Source: JBBPYR01 sp038199755 (GTDB lineage: Bacteria > Chloroflexota > Ktedonobacteria > Ktedonobacterales > Ktedonobacteraceae). Taken from it: DNA of 10,675 nucleotides. Shown here in pieces: positions 1 to 5,834 of this stretch. The notes beneath the pieces are model-generated. The model searched no databases and was not told the origin of the DNA. It worked only from the letters and a program-made list of their open reading frames with translations. Each line of letters begins with the position of its first letter. Position 1 is the stretch's first letter. Both the position numbers and the translations under genes were made by a program. Location: positions 1 through 10,675 of the forward strand of contig JBBPYR010000094.1 in NCBI GenBank assembly GCA_038199755.1, in the 5' to 3' direction.

Positions 1-100
1 CCGGCCGCGGGGGTGGGGGCCCCCCCCAAAACCCACTATTTTTCTTTTTTGCGGGGCCTCCCGGCGCCCCCAACCGCAAAACAGAAACCAAAATTTTTCA
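1..100. other. GC-rich, homopolymer-rich window edge, no gene
   Basis: This stretch has runs of G and C (an 8-C run near 20-27), a T-rich patch at 36-50, and an 8-bp inverted repeat TTTTGCGG (47-54) / CCGCAAAA (74-81). There is no credible reading frame. The order ACCCAC, then T run, then G-rich loosely resembles the complement of the centre of the fold-back element at the other end of the window, so it may be a decayed or poorly sequenced copy of such a repeat. The homopolymers also fit low-quality contig-end sequence. The cause is uncertain. Confidence 0.4.
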
Positions 101-129
101 TTGCGTCCACCGGCTATCCATGTTATAAT
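101..129 (+). promoter_or_regulatory. sigma-70-type promoter of rpsO
   Basis: The -35 box is TTGCGT (101-106), followed by a 17-bp spacer and a perfect TATAAT -10 box (124-129). An upstream TG (121-122) gives an extended -10. Transcription should start near 135-137, about 57 nt before the rpsO start codon. Confidence 0.8.
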
Positions 130-130
130 G

Positions 131-144
131 CAACGGAACCGTTG
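131..144. promoter_or_regulatory. palindrome at the predicted rpsO transcription start
   Basis: CAACGGAACCGTTG has perfect 6-bp arms around AA and lies directly after the -10 box, overlapping the predicted start site. The position suits a repressor operator or a 5'-end hairpin of the mRNA. The function is inferred from position only. Confidence 0.35.
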
Positions 145-163
145 TACTCGTATCTGGCATATC

Positions 164-184
164 CACCTATTATTAGGAGGTGAT
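164..184 (+). promoter_or_regulatory. strong Shine-Dalgarno of rpsO within a small hairpin
   Basis: AGGAGGTGAT (175-184) is fully complementary to the usual 16S 3' end and lies 8 nt before the GTG start. CACCT (164-168) can pair with AGGTG (178-182), masking part of the ribosome site. S15 is known to autoregulate its own mRNA through leader structure in several bacteria. A similar control here is inference. Confidence 0.5.
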
Positions 185-192
185 TTAAAAGC

Positions 193-480
193 GTGGCTTT
201 AACACTAGAAGAAAAAACTGATATTATCACGAATGCCCGTGTTCATGAGACCGACACCGGATCTCCCGAAGTGCAGGTTTCTCTTTTGACACGACGCATC
301 AACCAACTTACTGAACATCTCAAGATCCATAAGCATGATGTTCATTCACGTCGTGGCCTACTGCTCCTCGTTGGGCAGCGCCGTCGTTTGCTCACATATC
401 TCAGTAAGAAGAGCCCAGATCGCTATCGCGCAGTGATCGCGAAGCTTGGTCTACGTCCGATTCGTACTCTGCGTGGCTAA
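193..480 (+). CDS. rpsO: 30S ribosomal protein S15
   Basis: This is a primary 16S rRNA-binding protein of the small subunit that nucleates assembly of the central domain (platform) at helices 20-22. The 95-residue protein shows the family signature DTGSPEVQV (residues 21-29) and HSRRGLL (51-57), followed by the basic QRRRLL helix. S15 is usually about 89 residues; here a short extra tail (PIRTLRG) follows the conserved LGLR end. The GTG start is fixed by the AGGAGGTGAT ribosome site 8 nt upstream and by alignment of the N-terminus with the family. It has its own strong promoter. pnp lies downstream, as in many bacteria, but 525 bp away rather than tightly linked. A weak hairpin with a T run follows the stop. 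Confidence 0.97.
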   Translation: MALTLEEKTDIITNARVHETDTGSPEVQVSLLTRRINQLTEHLKIHKHDVHSRRGLLLLVGQRRRLLTYLSKKSPDRYRAVIAKLGLRPIRTLRG

Positions 481-484
481 CGAG

Positions 485-505
485 ACGAGACTTGGGTCGT
501 TTTTG
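485..505 (+). terminator. possible weak terminator after rpsO
   Basis: A short imperfect stem (ACG, bulge, AC / GT, CGT) around TTGG is followed by a run of five T. The stem has only about 5 bp, so it may be leaky, allowing read-through into pnp. Confidence 0.25.
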
Positions 506-506
506 T

Positions 507-632
507 GGAAGCGGTTGGCGCAGGTATGGCGCATAGCGGACAATGTACGATGGCTACCAATAGTTATCATGTTACAGAAGCTTCATACGCTGCATCAATA
601 GAAAAGAAATCTTCTCGCCCAACCGCACTTCC
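507..632. other. long-range inverted repeat in the rpsO-pnp spacer
   Basis: GGAAGCGGTTGG (507-518) pairs with CCAACCG plus CTTCC (619-632), giving 12 bp with a 2-nt bulge around a loop of 100 nt. It could close a structured untranslated RNA, or be chance. There is no good coding frame across it. Confidence 0.25.
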
Positions 633-659
633 CTGTTCCCCTCGGTTGTAGCAACACCG

Positions 660-688
660 TTCACTACAGGCATCTGCAAAGGTATAAC
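660..688 (+). promoter_or_regulatory. candidate promoter for pnp
   Basis: TTCACT (660-665, 4 of 6 consensus bases), a 17-bp spacer and TATAAC (683-688, 5 of 6) make a plausible sigma-70-type promoter. It would give a pnp leader of about 310 nt. The -10 box is itself part of the octamer repeat array. Confidence 0.4.
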
Positions 689-736
689 AGTACAAGGGTA
701 CAAAGGGTACAATGGTACAAGCCTACAAAGGTACAA
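674..736 (+). repeat. degenerate 8-bp tandem repeat, GTACAAGG-like
   Basis: The hexamer GTACAA or a one- or two-base variant begins at 674, 682, 690, 698, 707, 715, 723 and 731, so the period is 8 bp with a single 9-bp step. Exact GTACAA occurs at 690, 698, 707, 715 and 731. The array covers the predicted -10 and start site of the candidate pnp promoter. A non-triplet period and the absence of a supported frame argue against coding. Confidence 0.75.
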
Positions 737-799
737 ACAAGCGTTGTGTAGAAGAATAAGAAGAAGATAGTAAGACCAGGAGACCAAAGTCGAAAGTAC

Positions 800-819
800 G
801 TTCCTGGCACAGCAGGAAC
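800..819 (+). other. 7-bp hairpin in the pnp leader
   Basis: GTTCCTG (800-806) and CAGGAAC (813-819) form a perfect 7-bp stem with a 6-nt loop. No T run follows, so it is not an ordinary terminator. It lies about 190 nt upstream of the pnp start. Confidence 0.45.
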
Positions 820-832
820 ATCAATTCAAGCA

Positions 833-895
833 AAAATACTGCGCGTCACAAGCATGATCGAACGAGAACAACCAATAAAGAGTTAGCAGTATTTT
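833..895 (+). other. 10-bp inverted repeat in the pnp leader
   Basis: AAAATACTGC (833-842) and GCAGTATTTT (886-895) are perfectly complementary with a 43-nt loop. In Escherichia coli, pnp is autoregulated through an RNase III-cleaved leader stem. A comparable role here is inference from position. Confidence 0.4.
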
Positions 896-1005
896 CCAGT
901 TAGTGTAAACACAGAACTATTCACCCAGTTTTCGCGCATGACGGGTAAACAATGCACTGGGTCCTACGTAGTGAAATGTCTGGGGTGTCAATAGTTGGAG
1001 GAAAT

Positions 1006-3492
1006 ATGATTCACCGTCAAGAAGCTGTCATCGGTGGCCGTGTAATGAGCATCGAGACTGGCCGTGTGGCAGAGCAAGCAAGTGGTGCCGTGTTAGTACG
1101 TTATGGAGATACCGTTCTCCTGGCAACCGTTGTTGGAAGTACAGAGCCTCGTGAAGGCATAGATTTTTTCCCCTTAACCGTAGATGTAGAAGAACGTATG
1201 TATGCCGCGGGCAAGATCCCCGGTGGTTTCATCAAACGAGAAGGCCGCGCCTCAGAGCATGCCATCCTCGCCTGTCGTCTCGCTGACCGTCCTCTTCGCC
1301 CTCTCTTCCCCAAAGGATATCGTAACGACGTGCAGGTTGTGATTACGGTACTTTCAGTAGATCAGGAAAATGATCCTGATATTCTTGGTATCGTGGGTGC
1401 CTCTGCCGCACTGAGCGTGTCTGATATTCCATTCAGCGGTCCCGTGGGTGCCGTGCGTGTTGGCTACATTGACGACCAGTTGGTAATTAACCCACTAGAG
1501 CCACAGATGGGGCGCAGTCGCCTCGACCTCGCCATCGCGGGTACCTCAGATGCCGTGATGATGGTTGAAGCTGGCGCAAAAGAACTGCCTGAAGATAAGA
1601 TGCTAGAGGCGGTTCGTTTTGGGCAAGAGGCCTTGCAAGACATCATTAAAATGCAGGAGAAGCTGGCACAGGCGGTCAACATTGCCAAGCGTCCCTTTAA
1701 TCCACCTGTTGTGGATACCGAGCTACAGGCAAAGGTGGCCGCTTTCGTGCGACCTCGCTTTGTAGCCGCTGTCAATAATCCCAACAAAGCTGCCCGCTCA
1801 GCTGCGTTGAGTGCAGTGCAGGAAGAACTCGTCTCCACCCTTGGTACCGAGTTGCCTGATCGTTTGAAGGACATCATCACGTTCTACGAAAAAGAACTCA
1901 AGAGCTATGTCCGTACCACTATTCTCGATCAGGGTATTCGTCCCGATGGGCGCGATTTGAAAACGATTCGTCCTATCAATTGTGAAGTTGGTATGTTGCC
2001 GCGCACTCACGGTTCAGCCATATTCACCCGCGGCCAAACACAGGTGTTGAGCGTCGTTACGCTTGGCTCCCCTGGTGAAGAGCAGACAATTGATGGTCTG
2101 GGCTATGTTGAGAGCAAGCGCTTCATGCATCACTACAACTTCCCACCTTATTCAACTGGTGAGAGCAAGCCCTTGCGTGGCCCTGGTCGTCGCGAAATTG
2201 GTCACGGCGCATTAGCCGAGCGTGCGATTTCCGCAATCATTCCGCCACAGTCTGAATTTCCTTACACGATTCGCGCCGTCTCTGATGTCTTGTCCTCCAA
2301 CGGTTCATCCTCGATGGGTTCCGTCTGTGGCACAACACTGGCTCTGATGGATGCCGGTGTGCCTATTCAAGCACCTGTCGCTGGCGTTGCCATGGGCCTG
2401 ATCACAGGTGAGGGCGAGCGAGCGGGCCAGTGGGCCGTGATGAGCGATATCCAGGGTATTGAAGACGCCTTGGGCGATATGGACTTCAAGGTCGCAGGTA
2501 CGGCTGATGGCGTGACCGCGCTTCAGATGGATATTAAGGTCAAGGGTATCACCTACGAAATTATGGCGACCGCCCTTGAGCAGGCACACGAAGGCCGTAT
2601 GTTCATCATGGAGAAGATGCTGGACGCCCTTGGCGAGCCACGCGAGGAACTCTCTGAATACGCACCACGTATCCAGACCATCAAGATTAATCCTGAAAAG
2701 ATTGGCGCGGTGATTGGACCGGGCGGCAAGATGATCCGCAAGATTCAAGATGAGAGCGGCGCGAAACTCGACATCGAGGATGATGGTTCGGTCAACATCT
2801 CTGCCACCTCTGGCGAGGCAATGCAGGCTGCTATCGACGCTGTCCGTGCCCTGACCGAAGAGGTCGAGGTGGGACGCATCTATACTGGTACAGTGCGCCG
2901 TATCGTTGATTTCGGCGTCTTCGTCGAAGTGCTTCCTAGCAAAGAGGGGCTGGTACGCACCTCGCAGCTAGCCGACTATCAAGTTATGCGACCGGAAGAT
3001 GTTGTCTCCATTGGTGATGAGATCACGGTAATGGTGATCGAAGTCGATGGACAGGGACGCATCAACCTCTCGCGCCGTGCGGCCTTGAGTGGTGAAATGC
3101 CCTCACAGGCTGAACTGGATAGCGAACGTGGCCCCAGTCGTGGTGGCCCACGTGGCGGCGGCAATCGCCCCGGCGGTAACTTCGGCGGTGGCGGACGTGA
3201 CATGCCCAATCGCGGCGGTTATGGCGACCGTGGCGGCTCCGGTGGCTATGGTGATCGCGGCGGCGGTCGTGATCGTGGTGGCTATGGCGACCGCGATGGC
3301 GGTGGTCGTGGTGGTGCCGGTGGTGGCTATGGCGACCGTGGCGGCTCTGGTGGTGCTGGCGGCTCTGGTGGCTTCGGCCAACGTCGCCCCATGAGCCCTC
3401 CCCCCAATCGCAACCCAAATCCAGGCGGTCCTGGCCCTGGTCCACGCCGTGACAGTGGCTTCGGCCCTCGTCCCACTGATCGCCGCTGGTAA
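1006..3492 (+). CDS. pnp: polynucleotide phosphorylase with Gly/Arg-rich tail
   Basis: PNPase degrades RNA 3' to 5' by phosphorolysis, releasing nucleoside diphosphates, and acts as a trimer in RNA decay. This form has 828 residues. It contains a first RNase PH-like domain, a helical linker, and a second RNase PH domain with NGSSSMGS (432-439) and the catalytic pair D481/D487, equivalent to D486/D492 in E. coli. A KH domain with GPGG (571-574) follows, then an S1 domain (about 620-693). Residues 696-828 form a disordered tail of RGG and GYGDRGG-like repeats ending in a Pro/Arg-rich stretch; E. coli PNPase (about 711 residues) lacks it. I chose ATG 1006 because GGAGG lies 4 nt upstream and family homology starts there; an in-frame ATG at 952 would add 18 unconserved residues. 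rpsO lies upstream. Confidence 0.96.
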   Translation: MIHRQEAVIGGRVMSIETGRVAEQASGAVLVRYGDTVLLATVVGSTEPREGIDFFPLTVDVEERMYAAGKIPGGFIKREGRASEHAILACRLADRPLRPLFPKGYRNDVQVVITVLSVDQENDPDILGIVGASAALSVSDIPFSGPVGAVRVGYIDDQLVINPLEPQMGRSRLDLAIAGTSDAVMMVEAGAKELPEDKMLEAVRFGQEALQDIIKMQEKLAQAVNIAKRPFNPPVVDTELQAKVAAFVRPRFVAAVNNPNKAARSAALSAVQEELVSTLGTELPDRLKDIITFYEKELKSYVRTTILDQGIRPDGRDLKTIRPINCEVGMLPRTHGSAIFTRGQTQVLSVVTLGSPGEEQTIDGLGYVESKRFMHHYNFPPYSTGESKPLRGPGRREIGHGALAERAISAIIPPQSEFPYTIRAVSDVLSSNGSSSMGSVCGTTLALMDAGVPIQAPVAGVAMGLITGEGERAGQWAVMSDIQGIEDALGDMDFKVAGTADGVTALQMDIKVKGITYEIMATALEQAHEGRMFIMEKMLDALGEPREELSEYAPRIQTIKINPEKIGAVIGPGGKMIRKIQDESGAKLDIEDDGSVNISATSGEAMQAAIDAVRALTEEVEVGRIYTGTVRRIVDFGVFVEVLPSKEGLVRTSQLADYQVMRPEDVVSIGDEITVMVIEVDGQGRINLSRRAALSGEMPSQAELDSERGPSRGGPRGGGNRPGGNFGGGGRDMPNRGGYGDRGGSGGYGDRGGGRDRGGYGDRDGGGRGGAGGGYGDRGGSGGAGGSGGFGQRRPMSPPPNRNPNPGGPGPGPRRDSGFGPRPTDRRW

Positions 3493-3501
3493 ATAAGCTC
3501 T

Positions 3502-3570
3502 ATGCATCGGTTGTCGGTAGAACTGGTTTGTGGCATTGCTACAAGCTAGCTCTACCGACAACCGATGCAT
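3502..3570 (+). terminator. perfect 20-bp inverted repeat after pnp
   Basis: Positions 3502-3521 and 3551-3570 are perfect reverse complements (left arm begins ATGCATCGGTTG), with a 29-nt loop. It starts 9 nt after the pnp stop. No T run follows, so it may be a U-less terminator, an mRNA 3'-end protector or an RNase III-type processing stem. Its exact function is open. Confidence 0.5.
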
Positions 3571-3613
3571 GTGGCACCATAGATATAAATATTTCCATTA
3601 AAGAGGGGTAATA

Positions 3614-4261
3614 ATGTCGCTATCATCAGAAGAGATACTGAACGAGGTGGCTTTAGAGGTCTCGACTTGCTCCAAATGCAATCTTTGCAAAAACCGTACC
3701 AAGGCTGTACCGGGTGAGGGCAACACGCATGCGAAAATCCTCTTTATTGGTGAGGGTCCAGGCTTCCATGAAGATCGCCAGGGACGCCCATTTGTCGGTC
3801 CTGCTGGACAATTTCTGGAAGAACTCCTCTCCAGTATTGAAGTGAGACGCTCCGACGTGTTCATTACCAACGTCGTGAAGTGTCGCCCACCCAACAATCG
3901 AGACCCACTGCCAGAAGAAATCAATGCCTGCGACGAGTACCTTGATCGGCAAATCGCCGCGATTAAGCCACAGGTGGTGGTCACACTGGGCCGTTACTCA
4001 ATGGCGAAGTTCTTCGGGAGCGAGAGGATCAGCACCATTCATGGACGCGCCCGCAGGAAAGATGGCTATATTTGTATTGCGATGTATCATCCAGCGGCGG
4101 GCCTGCATCAAGCCAGCCTCAAGGATGTCATTCGTGAAGACTTCAGGAAAATTCCCCAGATTATTGCCGAGGCTGAGCGTGTCGCCAGTGCTCCCCAGCC
4201 CAAAGTTGCGGCTCCCGTCCAAAAGGAAGAGCCACCCCCACAGCAATTATCCTTATTCTAG
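3614..4261 (+). CDS. family 4 (Fe-S) uracil-DNA glycosylase
   Basis: This enzyme removes uracil from DNA after cytosine deamination or dUMP incorporation, starting base-excision repair. The 215-residue protein has the family 4 hallmarks. Cys19, Cys22, Cys90 and Cys106 are the likely 4Fe-4S ligands. Motif A is GEGPG (46-50), followed by GRPFVGPAGQ, and TNVVKCRPPNNRDP (85-98) and motif HPAA (159-162) are present. The core ends near residue 185. A Pro/Lys-rich linker then leads to the very C-terminus QLSLF (211-215), which matches the bacterial sliding-clamp-binding consensus. ATG 3614 is supported by AAGAGGGG 5 nt upstream. A TATAAA (3584-3589) precedes it, but no -35 box is obvious; the gene may be read from pnp past the 20-bp stem or from a weak local promoter. 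Confidence 0.93.
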   Translation: MSLSSEEILNEVALEVSTCSKCNLCKNRTKAVPGEGNTHAKILFIGEGPGFHEDRQGRPFVGPAGQFLEELLSSIEVRRSDVFITNVVKCRPPNNRDPLPEEINACDEYLDRQIAAIKPQVVVTLGRYSMAKFFGSERISTIHGRARRKDGYICIAMYHPAAGLHQASLKDVIREDFRKIPQIIAEAERVASAPQPKVAAPVQKEEPPPQQLSLF

Positions 4262-4278
4262 CAAGCAAGATGCTCAGC

Positions 4279-4343
4279 ATGAGCGAACAGAGCGATAGCC
4301 CAGCAGAATACCTTTCTGCTGGGCTATCGCTCTGTTCGCTCAT
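4279..4343 (+). terminator. perfect 30-bp hairpin after the UDG gene
   Basis: Arms 4279-4308 and 4314-4343 are perfectly complementary with a 5-nt loop (TACCT). It begins 17 nt after the UDG stop. AT-rich sequence rather than a T run follows. The strength and tight loop make it a likely terminator or 3'-end stabiliser, though the length of perfect pairing is unusual for a simple intrinsic terminator. Confidence 0.6.
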
Positions 4344-4428
4344 ATATAAGAAGCAAATGCTTAATTTTATTCCTCAATGAGACGATGATAATAATAAGAT
4401 ATGACTCGTTCCATTATAGGGGGAATTC

Positions 4429-5100
4429 ATGCGCGTTTTTACGAAAAGATTTTGTGTTCTTGGCACCTTTGCCATTCTTATTGCCCTGCTGCTGGTTGCT
4501 GCCCCGTTCTCCGCTCGCATCTCGCAGACCGCCACTCATACAGTACAGGCGAGCCATGCCGTTGCCAACGCCACTACAGCAACCAAGTCCAGTAATCGTG
4601 CTGGTGCCGCCACGGTAACTGCGGCTGCACCGAGGTCGCGACAGCTAAACGCTTTGGCGAAAGTACCATCAATTGCTGCCAAAGGTAAAGTGATTATGAT
4701 CAGCCTGTCCCGTGAGTGGCTCTATGCCTACGAAAACGGCAAGCTGATGCTGAACGCGGCGATCATGAGCGGGCGTCCTTCGTTGCCAACACCAACGGGC
4801 ACCTATCATATTTTCGTCAAGCTCAGTCCCACTACCTTCTATTCTCCGTGGCCACAGGGATCACCGTACTGGTATCCACCAACGCATATCAATTACGCGC
4901 TAGAGTGGCGCGTTGGTGGCTACTTCCTGCACGATACCTGGTGGCACAGTGTGTACGGTCCTGGCACCAACGGCTGGCACTATGATCCCCAATTTGGCTG
5001 GCAATGGGGTTCACATGGTTGTGTTGGCATGCCTGTAAATGTAGCTGCGTGGCTCTATCACTGGGCACCCATCGGCACCACCGTGCAGATCAACCCATAA
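4429..5100 (+). CDS. secreted L,D-transpeptidase (YkuD) domain protein
   Basis: YkuD enzymes form 3-3 peptidoglycan cross-links or attach proteins to stem peptides with a catalytic cysteine. The 223-residue protein starts with basic residues and a hydrophobic segment (about 9-27), typical of a signal peptide or anchor. An Ala/Thr/Ser-rich linker (about 30-75) and the catalytic domain (about 85-223) follow. The active-site features are His168 (LHDTWW) and SHGCVGMP (195-202), with Cys198 as nucleophile. Two oddities are visible: Gly200 replaces the Arg or Asn common after SHGC-hydrophobic, and the gap between His168 and SHGC is longer than the usual 14-17 residues, with a Trp/Gly/Tyr-rich insert. 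AGGGGG (4418-4423) lies 5 nt before the ATG. No convincing promoter was found in the 85 bp after the 30-bp hairpin; GATAAT at 4387 lacks a -35 partner. Confidence 0.85.
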   Translation: MRVFTKRFCVLGTFAILIALLLVAAPFSARISQTATHTVQASHAVANATTATKSSNRAGAATVTAAAPRSRQLNALAKVPSIAAKGKVIMISLSREWLYAYENGKLMLNAAIMSGRPSLPTPTGTYHIFVKLSPTTFYSPWPQGSPYWYPPTHINYALEWRVGGYFLHDTWWHSVYGPGTNGWHYDPQFGWQWGSHGCVGMPVNVAAWLYHWAPIGTTVQINP

Positions 5101-5132
5101 GGCAAAGAAATAAGTGACACAACAAACTAGCC

Positions 5133-5167
5133 AAGACCAGCTTGACAACAATTGTCAAGCTGGTCTT
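5133..5167. terminator. bidirectional terminator between convergent genes
   Basis: AAGACCAGCTTGACAA (5133-5148) and its perfect complement (5152-5167) form a 16-bp stem with a 3-nt loop between two convergent genes. On the plus strand TTTGT straddles the end of the stem. It lies 32 nt after the transpeptidase stop and 17 nt beyond the minus-strand gene stop. Confidence 0.75.
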
Positions 5168-5184
5168 TGTCGTCGCCTGATCGC

Positions 5185-5655
5185 TTATTCGCCCGCGCTT
5201 GCCCCTACCACAAAGGCATCGATGGCATTGATTTTGCCGCGCCAGTAGGGGAGTTTACTTTTGTGGCCCGCACTCATGATCGTGACATCGCGCAGATGAG
5301 CGTAATGGAAGATAATGGGTAGACCTTCTGCACCGATCTCTTGATCGAGTGCGGGCACCAGGGCACTATAGTAGTCGCGCAAAAAGTCGGCGGTCTCCGG
5401 CTCCTGCTCACGATACATCTGCTCGTGCAGGTCGATATAAAACTGGGCATATGCTCTGGTGTTGACCATCGTGCCGAAGACGAGCAGGCCATGCATCTGA
5501 AACATCACCTCAATCTCCAACCCTTGTCGCTCCACCATGCCTACCCACGCCTGTAACGCGATATCCTGCTCGCCATACTCTTTGAGCCATAAACCGCGCT
5601 GCTCCGTTCGTGTAATAGGGCGAAAGTTGCTCTCTTGCTCCTGAGAAGTTGTCAT
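5185..5655 (-). CDS. GvpU-like small protein
   Basis: This is a 156-residue soluble protein without signal peptide or membrane segment. Its layout resembles the gas vesicle accessory protein GvpU. A hydrophobic strand precedes HGLLVFGTMVNTRAYAQF (55-72), equivalent to the GxxxxGTxxxxxxY pattern. An acidic helical middle follows, then FHYAHLRDV (116-124), resembling the IHLK strand, and WRGKINAIDAFVVG (138-151), resembling the WRGKLxxVxGFxLG end. The family pattern is recalled from memory, not from an alignment. No other gas vesicle gene (such as gvpA, gvpF or gvpN) is present, so a role in gas vesicles is doubtful; related orphan proteins may do something else. The start is supported by AAGGA 11 nt upstream and by a good promoter. 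It is transcribed divergently from the kinase gene. Confidence 0.6.
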   Translation of the reverse strand: MTTSQEQESNFRPITRTEQRGLWLKEYGEQDIALQAWVGMVERQGLEIEVMFQMHGLLVFGTMVNTRAYAQFYIDLHEQMYREQEPETADFLRDYYSALVPALDQEIGAEGLPIIFHYAHLRDVTIMSAGHKSKLPYWRGKINAIDAFVVGASAGE

Positions 5656-5689
5656 ACTCTATTCTGTCCTTACTTTACATTGCCATCTC

Positions 5690-5714
5690 TGTATGTCATC
5701 ATACAAACATGACA
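5690..5714. promoter_or_regulatory. overlapping dyads on the GvpU-like gene promoter
   Basis: TGTATG (5690-5695) and CATACA (5700-5705) form one dyad. TGTCAT (5694-5699) and ATGACA (5709-5714) form another with a 9-bp centre. Both cover the minus-strand -10 box (5698-5703), a position suited to a repressor. Operator function is inferred. Confidence 0.3.
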
Positions 5715-5726
5715 GCTATCTTGCAA
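5698..5726 (-). promoter_or_regulatory. promoter of the GvpU-like gene
   Basis: Read on the minus strand, TTGCAA (5726-5721), a 17-bp spacer and TATGAT (5703-5698) match a sigma-70-type promoter (4 of 6 and 5 of 6). The start site would be near 5691, about 36 nt before the start codon. Confidence 0.65.
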
Positions 5727-5755
5727 GACTCCTCCCTTGCCGCCCTAGCAATATC

Positions 5756-5784
5756 TTGACAACCCGATTACTATCCCCTACAAT
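5756..5784 (+). promoter_or_regulatory. promoter of the kinase-WD40 gene
   Basis: A perfect TTGACA (5756-5761), a 17-bp spacer and TACAAT (5779-5784, 5 of 6) form a strong sigma-70-type promoter. Its -35 box is 29 bp from that of the divergent minus-strand promoter. The predicted leader is about 44 nt. Confidence 0.8.
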
Positions 5785-5834
5785 CTCATCACCTACTGAT
5801 AGAATCATCCACCATAGCTAAAGGACAATGCGCC

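Noticed and set aside
674..736. Repeat array as CRISPR
   Set aside because: Units are 8 bp with no unique spacers, and there are no cas genes in view.
744..771. TTGTGT-N16-GATAGT as a pnp promoter
   Set aside because: It has only 3 of 6 and 4 of 6 consensus bases, weaker than the pair at 660-688.
572..787. 71-residue minus-strand frame in the rpsO-pnp spacer
   Set aside because: It has a TTG start without a ribosome site, and much of it is translation of the 8-bp repeat array. No family resemblance.
952..1005. Upstream ATG extending pnp by 18 residues
   Set aside because: It has no ribosome site and the extra residues do not resemble PNPase; ATG 1006 has GGAGG just upstream.
3062..3570. 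Long minus-strand and alternate-frame open frames (His-rich, Ala/Thr-rich, Val/Ala-rich) under the pnp 3' end
   Set aside because: They arise from the repetitive GC-rich codons of the Gly/Arg tail, lack ribosome sites, and overlap a well-supported gene.
3614..5100. UDG and L,D-transpeptidase genes as one operon
   Set aside because: A perfect 30-bp hairpin and a 167-bp gap separate them, and the functions are unrelated.
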